From Paenibacillus sp. JDR-2 (GTDB lineage Bacteria; Bacillota; Bacilli; Paenibacillales; Paenibacillaceae), in NCBI RefSeq assembly GCF_000023585.1, contig NC_012914.1, forward strand, positions 3,378,001-3,442,000: a DNA stretch of 64,000 nt, read 5' to 3'. Of this stretch, positions 30,454 to 38,603 are shown piece after piece (the stretch's first letter is position 1; every line of letters starts with the position of its first letter). Under the pieces are notes generated by a model. The model made no database searches. It was not told where the DNA came from and worked only from the letters and a program-made list of their open reading frames with translations. Made by a program: the position numbers and the translations under genes.

Positions 30454-31789
30454 AACATGGGATGAGTTGGAGGAAACGTTCGAACAAACCTTTGGGAAAA
30501 CAACGGACTTCGTAAAAGTACCCGTCTTGTTCAACGGACGAAAATGCTGGATCCTGTATTATTCCAGCCTCGTCGGCAGCAGCGATTTGTCCAGCCATCT
30601 GACGCTGCCATTTAATCTGCATGCGGGAAAATCGGAAAATTTGGAGCAATTCCGCGCAACCGCGCTAGCTTCTTTAAACTACATGTACATAAACGATTGG
30701 AGCATGATCGCAAGGCAATTGAACAAAAACTCCGTCTGCATTCTGGCAGAAGGGGAGCAGGAGGCCCTTACGGTTGAAATTGGCGGGTATGCGGAGCGCA
30801 GTTTAAGCGAGCCTGTTATTCAGCCAAGCATATTCGGGCCGAAAATTGCGTTTACCGAATCGGTTGTGACCAATATCAGCATTCTGCGTAGAATTTTGCG
30901 AACAAAATCGCTGCAAATCGAGTCCTACGACATTTCAAGCGATATGGTAACGGGCGCCGTTCTGGTCTATTTGGAGGATGTGATCGAGCCGGAACTGCTT
31001 CAGGAAGCCAAACGAAGAATTCAGTCATTGGAAGGGAAGAAAGTAACGACCTATACTCATTTGATGGAAGAGCTCCGGGATAATAAAAAAACGAATTTCT
31101 TTCCAACCTTAATGATTACCGAACGTCAGGATGCTTGCATCGCCCAGCTAATGGAGGGAAGAGCCGTTGTTTTTATCGACGGTAGCCCCAGCGGAATTAT
31201 TCTGCCGGCCGTATTCCAGGACTTCTTCAGATCGTCTGAGGACGCTTATCTCCCTAGGCCGATGATGGTTTTTTTGAGGGTGCTTAGATATTGCGCGTTT
31301 TTCATCTCGCTGCTGCTTCCCGGAATTTACATCGGAGTGATCAACTACAATTACGAGATCATACCCATTAATCTTGCGATTGAAATTGCGGGCCTTCGCA
31401 GCAATCTTCCTTTCCCGTCGGTTATCGAACTGTTGCTGGTTGAAGCCGCATTCGAAATTATGAGGGAGGGTTCGATCCGGATGCCCAAGATTGTTGGCAA
31501 TGCGTTAACCGTAGTGGGGGCATTGGTTATCGGGGATGCGGCCGTTCAAGCGGGAATCGTCTCGATCGTCGTGATTATCGTCGTGGCCTTTACGGGATTA
31601 AGCAGCTACGCGTTTCCGTATTATAATTTTGCGTTCAGCGTCAGATTGCTGCGATTCATCTTCATAGGTGTTGCAAGCATTCTCGGTATTTACGGCGTAT
31701 TCCTGGGATGCATCATTCTATTTGCGTATCTCGTTAACCGGCGCTCGTTCGGATACCCTTATTTGCAATGGAATGCCAAGAGGTCCTAA
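30434..31789 (+). CDS. gerAA: GerAA-type germinant receptor subunit
   Basis: A 451-residue germinant receptor A subunit: large soluble N-terminal region (residues 1-275) and five or so helices at the C-terminus. Family phrases are DSxxxGAVLVYLEDV-like (ISSDMVTGAVLVYLEDVIEP), RAVVFIDGSPSGIILPAVFQDFFRSSEDAYLPR and LPFPSVIELLLVEAAFEIMREG. The order here is B-A-C instead of the common A-B-C. It is somewhat short at the N-terminus compared with GerAA of about 480 residues. Confidence 0.94.
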   Translation: MTKPLYETWDELEETFEQTFGKTTDFVKVPVLFNGRKCWILYYSSLVGSSDLSSHLTLPFNLHAGKSENLEQFRATALASLNYMYINDWSMIARQLNKNSVCILAEGEQEALTVEIGGYAERSLSEPVIQPSIFGPKIAFTESVVTNISILRRILRTKSLQIESYDISSDMVTGAVLVYLEDVIEPELLQEAKRRIQSLEGKKVTTYTHLMEELRDNKKTNFFPTLMITERQDACIAQLMEGRAVVFIDGSPSGIILPAVFQDFFRSSEDAYLPRPMMVFLRVLRYCAFFISLLLPGIYIGVINYNYEIIPINLAIEIAGLRSNLPFPSVIELLLVEAAFEIMREGSIRMPKIVGNALTVVGALVIGDAAVQAGIVSIVVIIVVAFTGLSSYAFPYYNFAFSVRLLRFIFIGVASILGIYGVFLGCIILFAYLVNRRSFGYPYLQWNAKRS

Positions 31790-31791
31790 TC

Positions 31792-33009
31792 ATGAACCCG
31801 TTCAAAAAGATAATGGCCGGCCTGCTCGGCTTGACATTGGTTGCGTTGTTGGGCGGATGCGGTGACCGGGTTGAACCCGGCCACTTGCTGGTTATTACCG
31901 CGGTTGGGGTAACTAAGGGCGAAAAAGGAAAATACCACTTTTATTTCGAAGGGATAAACCCTTCCGAATTTACGGAAACCAAACGTCAGAGCATATCCAA
32001 TTCCTTTTTGTTTGATAATGAAGCGGATGCCTTGTCAGGTGCAATCAGCGCAATCTCGCAGGAAATACCGCTTAAACCGGAATTCAGCCACATGCAGTTA
32101 ATGGCTGTCGATAGGGAGCTTCTGCAGCAAGGCGATTACGATTATATGGATTTCGCCGACCGCTTCGACCAAATTCGCAACAATCTGACTGTCGTTGCCG
32201 TCAACGGAAAAGATATAAAGCATATTTTCTCCACCGCGTCACCGGGTTTAACGGTCCCTTCATTTGGGATTCTCATGCAGCTTAACGAGCTGCACGAGAA
32301 GGTAGGAGGCAACTACCCGACAACCTTGCTGCGATTTATGAAGAATCTGACGGAAACCGGCAGTAATCCTGTTCTTCCGCTCGTGCAGATCAAAAATTCA
32401 AGCGAGAAGGCAGAGACGATGGATTACGCCAAGGAACTCAATAAACAGACGAGCATGGATTTGCATGCCATTGCCGTCTTCCGGGAAGAGAAGATGGTTG
32501 GCGAGCTAAGAAACCTTGAAGCCAGGAATGTGATTGTTCTCCGGGATCAAGCAAAGAACACGATTTATAACTATAGCTGCAGCCCGAATAAATATATAAG
32601 CATTGCTTTGCAGTATATTGCCGTTAAGAAAAAAGTAGTTTATCAAACGGATAAACCAACCCTCAAGGTATACATGCATGCCACGGGGACGATTAACTCG
32701 ATTCAATGCGCGGATTACTTTACCGGAAAGTCCAAGGACTATATGAGGATCAACAAGGAATTGGATAAAACCATCGAAACGGAATTAGCTTCCACGATCA
32801 TTAAGGCGCAGAAAAAATACAAATCCGATATTTTCGGCTTTGGCGAGAAGCTGCGAATGTCCGATTACAAGAAGTTCAAAGAAGTGAAAGACCGGTGGGA
32901 CGATGAATTTGCCGGTGCTAGCGTCGAGGTCGTCGTCCACGTCAATGTTCAGCGCTCAGGCATCAGGGGTGAACCGTTTATGAATCGCATTAAGAACAAG
33001 AAGTACTAA
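31792..33009 (+). CDS. gerAC: GerAC-type germinant receptor lipoprotein
   Basis: A 405-residue lipoprotein of the Ger(x)C family. The signal peptide ends in LLGGC (Cys23), followed by the D-x-V-E-P-G start of the mature chain. Three structural domains typical of GerBC are covered by the length. It is needed for germinant receptor assembly in the spore inner membrane. It follows gerAA by 2 bases. Confidence 0.93.
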   Translation: MNPFKKIMAGLLGLTLVALLGGCGDRVEPGHLLVITAVGVTKGEKGKYHFYFEGINPSEFTETKRQSISNSFLFDNEADALSGAISAISQEIPLKPEFSHMQLMAVDRELLQQGDYDYMDFADRFDQIRNNLTVVAVNGKDIKHIFSTASPGLTVPSFGILMQLNELHEKVGGNYPTTLLRFMKNLTETGSNPVLPLVQIKNSSEKAETMDYAKELNKQTSMDLHAIAVFREEKMVGELRNLEARNVIVLRDQAKNTIYNYSCSPNKYISIALQYIAVKKKVVYQTDKPTLKVYMHATGTINSIQCADYFTGKSKDYMRINKELDKTIETELASTIIKAQKKYKSDIFGFGEKLRMSDYKKFKEVKDRWDDEFAGASVEVVVHVNVQRSGIRGEPFMNRIKNKKY

Positions 33010-33084
33010 GGCTGGCAACATTCATCGTTTGCTTCTCGTTAAAAGAGTAATATCTGGCAATCGTTTTACCGGGGAGAGGTAGAG

Positions 33085-33192
33085 ATGAAGAGAACAATAG
33101 TTTCCAAAATGCTTGTTATTGCTTTGACGCTTAGTATGGCGGCCATCCTGCTAAGCGTGTTTGCATTGGGGTATTTGCTCAGTAAGATTTGA
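33085..33192 (+). CDS. Predicted 35-residue single-helix membrane peptide
   Basis: A 36-codon frame with ATG at 33085 and GGGGAGAGGT about 9 bases upstream. The peptide begins with basic residues (MKRTIVSK) and has one long hydrophobic helix (MLVIALTLSMAAILLSVFALGYLL). It is 75 bases after gerAC and before a terminator-less gap. It could be a spore membrane micropeptide of the ger operon or an isolated small protein. Ribosome site and codon phase are good; existence is not proven. Confidence 0.5.
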   Translation: MKRTIVSKMLVIALTLSMAAILLSVFALGYLLSKI

Positions 33193-33222
33193 AATTTGCG
33201 CGCAGACGAATAAAAAAACCGC

Positions 33223-33267
33223 TTGACGGTGCATTCTAATCGAAGCTATTATAGACACATGAAGTCT
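33223..33267 (+). promoter_or_regulatory. Promoter and operator of the Rrf2 gene
   Basis: TTGACG (33223-33228), 18-base spacer, TATTAT (33247-33252), then the dyad AGAC-ACATGAA-GTCT (33253-33267) over the expected start of transcription. The same dyad shape recurs before the next gene. Confidence 0.65.
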
Positions 33268-33284
33268 GTGATTGGGAGCTCATC

Positions 33285-33668
33285 ATGAAATATTCAAAAG
33301 CGACGAACTACGCTTTACACACTATGGCCTTTCTCATTGCTGCAGCACCGGACAGACCGGTTGGCGTTCAGCAGCTTGCGGATAAGCAAGGCGTTTCACC
33401 TACGTACCTTTCGAAGATTCTGACCAAGCTGGTCAAAGCGGGGCTGATTGAGTCGGCTTCCGGAGCAAATGGCGGTTACCGTGCGAGAGGGAAAAAGGAA
33501 GACATTTCTTTTCTGGACGTCATTCAAGCGATTGAAGGGACCGCTTCGATCTTTGAATGCTGCCATAGCGAGAATCCGGAATGCCGCATTCATCGGGTGA
33601 TGCTGTCGGCTGAAGATGCCATGGATCAACATTTGAGAAATACGAAGCTTGTGGATTTGATGAAATAA
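33285..33668 (+). CDS. Rrf2-family transcriptional regulator
   Basis: A 127-residue Rrf2 protein. The winged helix is MKYSKATNYALHTM, then VQQLADKQGVSPTYLSKILTKLVKAGLIES and the family wing SGANGGYRARG. Three cysteines lie at FECCHSENPEC near residue 90-99, in the place where IscR/NsrR hold iron-sulphur clusters, so it may sense redox or NO; other Rrf2 proteins use these as thiol switches. It has an AGAC-N7-GTCT dyad in its own promoter and before the flavoprotein gene downstream. Confidence 0.9.
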   Translation: MKYSKATNYALHTMAFLIAAAPDRPVGVQQLADKQGVSPTYLSKILTKLVKAGLIESASGANGGYRARGKKEDISFLDVIQAIEGTASIFECCHSENPECRIHRVMLSAEDAMDQHLRNTKLVDLMK

Positions 33669-33673
33669 AGCTG

Positions 33674-33705
33674 CATTGCCTTGGCGCTTAACGAGGCAAT
33701 GTCCT
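33674..33705 (+). terminator. Weak terminator after Rrf2 gene
   Basis: CATTGCCT / AGGCAATG with a 12-base loop, followed by TCCTTTATTT; the T-run is poor, so read-through is possible. Confidence 0.5.
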
Positions 33706-33722
33706 TTATTTATCTTAATTAC

Positions 33723-33755
33723 AGACATTATGAGTCTATAAAGTCTATGAAAGAC
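33723..33755 (+). promoter_or_regulatory. Candidate Rrf2 operator before the flavoprotein gene
   Basis: AGAC-ATTATGA-GTCT (33723-33737), same size and half-sites as the dyad in the Rrf2 promoter, then an everted GTCT-ATGAA-AGAC (33743-33755). A TATAAA hexamer lies between the two. Confidence 0.6.
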
Positions 33756-33779
33756 ATTGACAAGGAGGATTATTCATTT

Positions 33780-34691
33780 ATGAGATACGATGTTGCCATT
33801 ATCGGAGGCGGGCCGGCGGGCCTAAACGCAGCACTTGTGCTGGGCAGGGCAAGAAAGACGGTTGCCATATTCGACAACGCGCAGCCAAGGAACAGGGTAA
33901 CGCATGCTTCACACGGATTTATTACGAGGGACGGAGTTAAACCGGCGGAATTCCGGCGTATTGCTTATGAAGAAGTACTTGGTTACCCGACGGTTAAGCA
34001 TTTGGAGATTGCTGTGACGGATATCAGGAGGTCGGAAGATGGATTCGTCATTTACACTTCGGCAGGAGAAGAGGTTCAAGCGGGCAAAATCATCTTGTCG
34101 GGAGGACTAAGGGAGCAACTGCCGGAGATTAAAGACATCAAGGATTATTACGGGAAAAGCCTATTCGCCTGCCCCTTCTGCGACGGCTGGGAGTTAAGAG
34201 ATCAAGCGCTGGTCATCATCTCGGATCAACCGCATGCCTTCCATAAAGTCAAGCTGCTTCAGAACTGGAGCCGCGACTGTATCGTATGCACGAACGGCAC
34301 GGCAGCAGCTCTGGATGCTGAACAGCGTGAGCAGCTTGCAGCAAGGGGGATTACCGTTATCGATACGCCAATCTCGTCTTTGTCCGGCCAAAACGGCATG
34401 CTGGAGCGGGTTTATTTTACGGACGGTACTTCAATTGAACGCAGCGGGGGCTTCATTGATCCGGCTCAGATTCCAAACCTCGACTTTAGAGAGGCATTAG
34501 GATATGAGACGAGTGACACCGGAGCGATTATGACGAATGAGATGGGGAAAACGACGGCTGAAGGCGTGTATGCCGCGGGTGATACCGCTTATGTAATGCC
34601 TTCGCAATTGATTTATGCCGCTGCTTCGGGCAGCAAGGCGGCTATGGCCGTGATGGCGGATCTGACGGAAGAGAATTGGAAGGTGCTGTAA
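33780..34691 (+). CDS. Thioredoxin-reductase-like FAD/NAD(P) oxidoreductase
   Basis: A 303-residue flavoprotein of the low-molecular-weight thioredoxin reductase class. FAD motif IIGGGPAGLNAALVLGRARK lies at residues 7-26, a CxxC pair (CPFCDGWE) near residue 128-135, and the second FAD segment GVYAAGDTAYVMPSQ near 262. The NAD(P) motif (normally GxGxxA) is degenerate (VIISDQPHAFHKV), a feature of a non-classical subgroup. The electron partner is unknown. AAGGAGG is 12 bases before the start. Likely regulated by the Rrf2 protein upstream. Confidence 0.88.
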   Translation: MRYDVAIIGGGPAGLNAALVLGRARKTVAIFDNAQPRNRVTHASHGFITRDGVKPAEFRRIAYEEVLGYPTVKHLEIAVTDIRRSEDGFVIYTSAGEEVQAGKIILSGGLREQLPEIKDIKDYYGKSLFACPFCDGWELRDQALVIISDQPHAFHKVKLLQNWSRDCIVCTNGTAAALDAEQREQLAARGITVIDTPISSLSGQNGMLERVYFTDGTSIERSGGFIDPAQIPNLDFREALGYETSDTGAIMTNEMGKTTAEGVYAAGDTAYVMPSQLIYAAASGSKAAMAVMADLTEENWKVL

Positions 34692-34762
34692 AGGGTTTTT
34701 ATTCTCCTTGCCGAATACTTTCGGGATAACGATTTCCAATTTATCCGGAGGAGGACTGCGTT

Positions 34763-35779
34763 TTGCCTTTCTTTTTGAGGACAATGATGAAGGTGCTGCG
34801 GGTACCCAAACGAACCATCTTCATTGTGGTCATCGCCTTTGTATTCGGCAGCGCCACTATTGCATACGCCATTGAGCCAACGACCTTTCATACTTGGTTT
34901 AACGCGCTTTATTGGGTTATGACCACGATGGCGACGGTTGGGTACGGCGATTATTTCGCGAAAACCGTATGGGGTAAAATCTTTACTTTGTTTATTTATG
35001 TATTCGGCATCGGTCTGCTCAGCTTGGTTATCGGCAAAATCATCGATCTCTTATCAACGGTTTATAAACATTGGGAGGCAGGGGAATTGAATTTTCACGG
35101 AAAAGATCACATCATCCTCATTAATTGGAGCAAGAAAGCCCAATATGCGATTGAAGAGATTCTGTCCTTCTCGCCAACCTCTCATATCGTTGTAATCGAT
35201 GAATCCGATAAGCATCCCGTAACAGGCCGTCCCGAGATTCATTTTATAAGCGGGGACCCTTCCTCGGAAGAAATACTGGAGAAGGCGATGCTCAAACAGG
35301 CGAAGGCCGTTATTATATTCGCGGATACGCGGATCGACGAGCCTGCGCTTGCGGACGGCAAGACGCTGTTGATTGCCTCCAGTATCGAACGGCTCCATCC
35401 CGCTATCCACACAACGGTGGAGATAACGCAGGAGAAGAATACGAAAAATTTCCGGCATGTACATGTCAATGATTTTGTACTATCCTACGATGCCGTCTCA
35501 AGGCTGGCTGTCCGGGCTGCGCTTCAGCAAGGAAGCTCGGAAATCATTAACCAGTTAATCCGGCGTGAAGTGGGAGACGATATTTATGAAATTCCGGTCA
35601 GACCGGAATGGAAAACCTATAAGGATGCCTTCCAGGGTACATTGGAGTATGGCGCAACGCTCCTGTCCGATCGGGGGGATCTTGGCATAAACCGCAAACT
35701 AAACGATCCGATTCCGCCGGATGCGAGATTATACGTCGTATCGGATGAGCTGACCTACCGGAAGCTGCTGACAACCTAG
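34763..35779 (+). CDS. Two-helix potassium channel with TrkA-N regulatory domain
   Basis: A 338-residue Kch/YugO-type channel. The order is membrane helix 1 (about 19-37), pore with selectivity filter TVGYGD (58-63), membrane helix 2 (about 72-92), then a cytosolic RCK/TrkA-N domain from residue 110 (HIILINWSKKAQYAIEEIL). The start is TTG with GGAGGAGG 8 to 9 bases before. In Bacillus subtilis the related YugO channel supports electrical signalling in biofilms. The glycine motif in the Rossmann part (INWSKKA) is not canonical, so nucleotide binding may be altered. Confidence 0.9.
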   Translation: MPFFLRTMMKVLRVPKRTIFIVVIAFVFGSATIAYAIEPTTFHTWFNALYWVMTTMATVGYGDYFAKTVWGKIFTLFIYVFGIGLLSLVIGKIIDLLSTVYKHWEAGELNFHGKDHIILINWSKKAQYAIEEILSFSPTSHIVVIDESDKHPVTGRPEIHFISGDPSSEEILEKAMLKQAKAVIIFADTRIDEPALADGKTLLIASSIERLHPAIHTTVEITQEKNTKNFRHVHVNDFVLSYDAVSRLAVRAALQQGSSEIINQLIRREVGDDIYEIPVRPEWKTYKDAFQGTLEYGATLLSDRGDLGINRKLNDPIPPDARLYVVSDELTYRKLLTT

Positions 35780-35800
35780 AAGTTATAAGGAGATTGAGGA

Positions 35801-36430
35801 ATGACTGAATTTTGGGAAGCAAGCTTTGTTGAGAATCAGACGATGTGGGGCTTTGAACCTTCCGACTCTTCAATTCTGACAAAGGATTTTTTCCTTGAAA
35901 AGAACGTGAAGGATATCTTAATACCCGGTATCGGGTATGGGAGAAACGCAAAGATTTTTACAGACAATGGCATACAAGTAACGGGGATCGAGATTTCCGG
36001 GACGGCCATTAACCTGGCAAAAGAAGCCGGATTGCCCATTCCGATCTTTCATGGTTCAGTAGCGGAAATGCCTTTCGATAACAAGCGGTATGACGGGGTA
36101 TACAGTTATGCGCTTATTCATCTACTGAATCGTGAGGAGCGAGAAAAGTTTATCAAGGATTGCTACAACCAGTTAAAACCGGGCGGTTATATGGTTTTCA
36201 CTACGATATCCAAGGATGCTCCGATGTTCGGAAAGGGTAAACAGCTGGACAAGGACTATTATGAGATCATGGAAGATCTCAAGATGTTCTTTTACGATAC
36301 TGACTCGGTTCGGCAAGAGTTCGGGCATTACGGGCTGTTCGAAATATCCGAAATTGAAGAGCCTAACAAACACGCTCTCAATAAACCTTCTTTTAAATTT
36401 ATCATGATAAAATGTCAAAAAGATAAATGA
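35801..36430 (+). CDS. Class I SAM-dependent methyltransferase
   Basis: A 209-residue methyltransferase related to the TehB/thiopurine-methyltransferase group. Motif I is ILIPGIGYGRNAKIF near residue 43, acidic post-motif GIEISGTAI near 65, and motif IV YDGVYSYALIHLLNREER near 99. It lies 21 bases after the channel gene and may share its transcript. Substrate unknown. Confidence 0.85.
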   Translation: MTEFWEASFVENQTMWGFEPSDSSILTKDFFLEKNVKDILIPGIGYGRNAKIFTDNGIQVTGIEISGTAINLAKEAGLPIPIFHGSVAEMPFDNKRYDGVYSYALIHLLNREEREKFIKDCYNQLKPGGYMVFTTISKDAPMFGKGKQLDKDYYEIMEDLKMFFYDTDSVRQEFGHYGLFEISEIEEPNKHALNKPSFKFIMIKCQKDK

Positions 36431-36433
36431 CGT

Positions 36434-36468
36434 ACGAAACGGCAGCCTTCGCTGTCGTTTTTATTTTG
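36434..36468 (+). terminator. Terminator after methyltransferase
   Basis: AACGGCAGC-CTTC-GCTGTCGTT, then T-rich sequence. Confidence 0.82.
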
Positions 36469-36506
36469 CAGACCGTTATAATAGATAAGGTGGAAGGAGT
36501 GTATTC

Positions 36507-37643
36507 ATGAAGGTTATCGTTATTGGAGCGGGGATTCTTGGCGCATCGACGGCTTACCAATTGGCGAAGTCCGGTGCCGAGGTTCTGATTATAGATCGCA
36601 AAGACAAGGGACAAGCTACGGATGCCGCGGCCGGCATCATCTGTCCATGGCTGTCGCAAAGACGGAATAAAGCCTGGTACGAGCTGGTCAAAGGCGGAGC
36701 GCGTTATTACCCGGCGTTAATCGCGGAATTGGAAGCAGAAGGGGAGACCGATACCGGGTACGCCCGGGTAGGTGCCCTCAGCATACATGCGGATCCGGAT
36801 AAAATCGCAAAAATGTCGGAGCGTGCTTACGCCAAGCGGCAAGACGCGCCGGAAATCGGCAGTATAACTTCCCTTGACGAGAACGCGACAAGGGAGCGGT
36901 TCCCGCTGCTCGCGGAAGGCTATTCTTCCGTTCATATCGGCGGAGCTGCGCGGGTGGACGGCCGGGCGCTTCGCGATGCGCTTATCCGTTCGGCGATTCG
37001 GAACGGGGCGGAATTTATTTTCGGTGACGCTAGAATGGCATTCGAGACGAGCAGGGTTACAGGCGTAATGATAGGTTCGACTTTCTATGGGGCAGACAAG
37101 GTTGTCGTATGCGCCGGAGCTTGGGCAGGAGCTTTGCTGCAGCCTCTTGGGCTGGATTTCCAAGTCAACTACCAGAAAGCTCAAATCATGCATGTGGAGC
37201 TGCTAAACAGAGAGTATCAGACGGGCAGCTGGCCAGTTATTATGCCGCCTACGGATCAGTACCTTCTTGGCTTTGACGAGCAGCGAATCGTCATTGGGGC
37301 GACTCACGAGAACGATATTACCGGTTATGATACGCGGGTAACGCCTGGAGGTATGCAAGAGGTATTAAATAAAGGCCTAACTCTTGCTCCGGAGCTTGCA
37401 AACAGTACATTCCTGGAGATGCGCGTCGGCTTCCGGCCTTTTACGGCAGATTTCCTGCCGGTGTTTGGAGCCGTTCCGGGTTGGGATAATCTTCTTGCGG
37501 GCAATGGATTAGGCGCTTCAGGCTTAACGGCCGGTCCGTTTATCGGGAGCCAGCTTGCGAAGCTCGCTTTGGGGATGGAACTAGAAATTGATCCGGCTCT
37601 TTATGAGGTGCGTAAAGCACTGGGGGAGCCTAGCGCCGAATAG
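36507..37643 (+). CDS. DadA/glycine-oxidase-like FAD oxidoreductase
   Basis: A 378-residue member of the DAO family. The FAD motif VIGAGILGASTAYQLAKSG is at residues 4-22, and a late segment GLGASGLTAGPFIGSQLAKL near 333 closes the flavin site. Family relatives oxidise D-amino acids, glycine or sarcosine. The substrate-determining residues cannot be read by eye. GGAAGGAG is 9 bases before the start. It is a one-gene unit. Confidence 0.9.
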   Translation: MKVIVIGAGILGASTAYQLAKSGAEVLIIDRKDKGQATDAAAGIICPWLSQRRNKAWYELVKGGARYYPALIAELEAEGETDTGYARVGALSIHADPDKIAKMSERAYAKRQDAPEIGSITSLDENATRERFPLLAEGYSSVHIGGAARVDGRALRDALIRSAIRNGAEFIFGDARMAFETSRVTGVMIGSTFYGADKVVVCAGAWAGALLQPLGLDFQVNYQKAQIMHVELLNREYQTGSWPVIMPPTDQYLLGFDEQRIVIGATHENDITGYDTRVTPGGMQEVLNKGLTLAPELANSTFLEMRVGFRPFTADFLPVFGAVPGWDNLLAGNGLGASGLTAGPFIGSQLAKLALGMELEIDPALYEVRKALGEPSAE

Positions 37644-37654
37644 AGGAAAATAGA

Positions 37655-37688
37655 GGAAAGGCAGTCCGAGGGACTGCCTTTTTTGCGT
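37655..37688 (+). terminator. Terminator between convergent genes
   Basis: AAGGCAGTCC-GAG-GGACTGCCTT followed by six T; it also lies just past the end of the opposing PhyH gene. Confidence 0.92.
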
Positions 37689-37695
37689 TTTATTT

Positions 37696-38475
37696 TTATT
37701 TCGCTTGAAGGGTATGGTTCGCGTGATATTCGCGGTAGGTCGGGTTTTCGCCGCATATCATAAGGCCTTGTCCCCAGTTGACATGCGTGTCTATCGTTGG
37801 GACATCCATCGGATCGCGATATTGGAAAAGAACGTTGCGGCGGTTGCGGGTACTGCGGTTAACGTCCGAGCCGTGAACCGTCAAATAGTTGAAGAAGAGA
37901 ACATCGCCGGCTTTGGCTGGGCAAGGCGTCGCCATCGAGATCGGATATTCCCGGTGATCGAGGTAATGGCGTCCGACATGCGGCATCATGCCGTTCTTAT
38001 GCGTGCCCGGAATAACGCAGAGACAGCCATTCTCCATGTCGGCGTCATCCAAGTGAACGCTTGCCGCCAGCATGGTGTGGCTTGCATGCGGGAAGTAAGG
38101 CGCGTCCTGGTGCAGAGGGAAAGCGGCGCCGTTTTCAGGCGGCTTAACAAGCATTTTGCTATGGTGCAGTTGAACGTTAGGACCAATCAATTGGGACAAA
38201 ATAGCAGCCATATTCGGATGGATAGCCGCGCGCATGAATGCCGCATCATGGTATTGAACGTCATGGAAGCCTTTCAAAACAAGCTTCTTCAGCTGCTCCG
38301 GAGGAAGGTAGTCGCCTTGCCAGGCTGCGTTAGAGTCAAACTTCGATTGAGCGGCACGGTTCAGAATGCCGTCAATGGCCTTTCTCATGTCTTCAACCTC
38401 TTGCTGCGAGAATAAACCTTGGACTAACAGATAGCCATTTTCTTTGTAAAATTCTACATCGTTTTGAGTAATCAA
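37696..38475 (-). CDS. Phytanoyl-CoA dioxygenase (PhyH) family protein
   Basis: A 259-residue Fe(II)/2-oxoglutarate oxygenase-like protein. The facial triad is visible as HQD in FPLHQDAPYF (His-x-Asp) and the distal His in LTVHGSD, with Arg (NRSTRNRRNVLFQYR) after it. Members in Bacillota hydroxylate small molecules of unknown kind. It is divergent from an AraC-type regulator gene. The pair PhyH plus cupin-AraC suggests substrate-inducible control. Confidence 0.87.
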   Translation of the reverse strand: MITQNDVEFYKENGYLLVQGLFSQQEVEDMRKAIDGILNRAAQSKFDSNAAWQGDYLPPEQLKKLVLKGFHDVQYHDAAFMRAAIHPNMAAILSQLIGPNVQLHHSKMLVKPPENGAAFPLHQDAPYFPHASHTMLAASVHLDDADMENGCLCVIPGTHKNGMMPHVGRHYLDHREYPISMATPCPAKAGDVLFFNYLTVHGSDVNRSTRNRRNVLFQYRDPMDVPTIDTHVNWGQGLMICGENPTYREYHANHTLQAK

Positions 38476-38499
38476 TTTTATTCGCTCCTCTGCTTGATT

Positions 38500-38520
38500 G
38501 ATTGGTAAGCGATTACTTAT
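38500..38520. promoter_or_regulatory. Palindromic operator-like site between phyH and araC
   Basis: TTGGTAAGCGATTACTTA contains GTAA-GCGA-TTAC and resembles a CcpA/LacI-type site with mismatches at both outer positions. It sits about 28 bases upstream of the PhyH start codon, close to its expected promoter. Confidence 0.4.
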
Positions 38521-38603
38521 ACTCTGATTATAGGATTATTGGCATCAGGTGTATTTAGCTAAAAAAGCCATCCTTTTAAGAATTTACGCCAGGATGTGAA
38601 GAG

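Noticed and set aside
37705-38415. 236-codon forward frame opposite phyH
   Set aside because: The reverse frame has a clean PhyH metal site and ribosome site; the forward translation is Arg/Val-rich with no recognisable domain.
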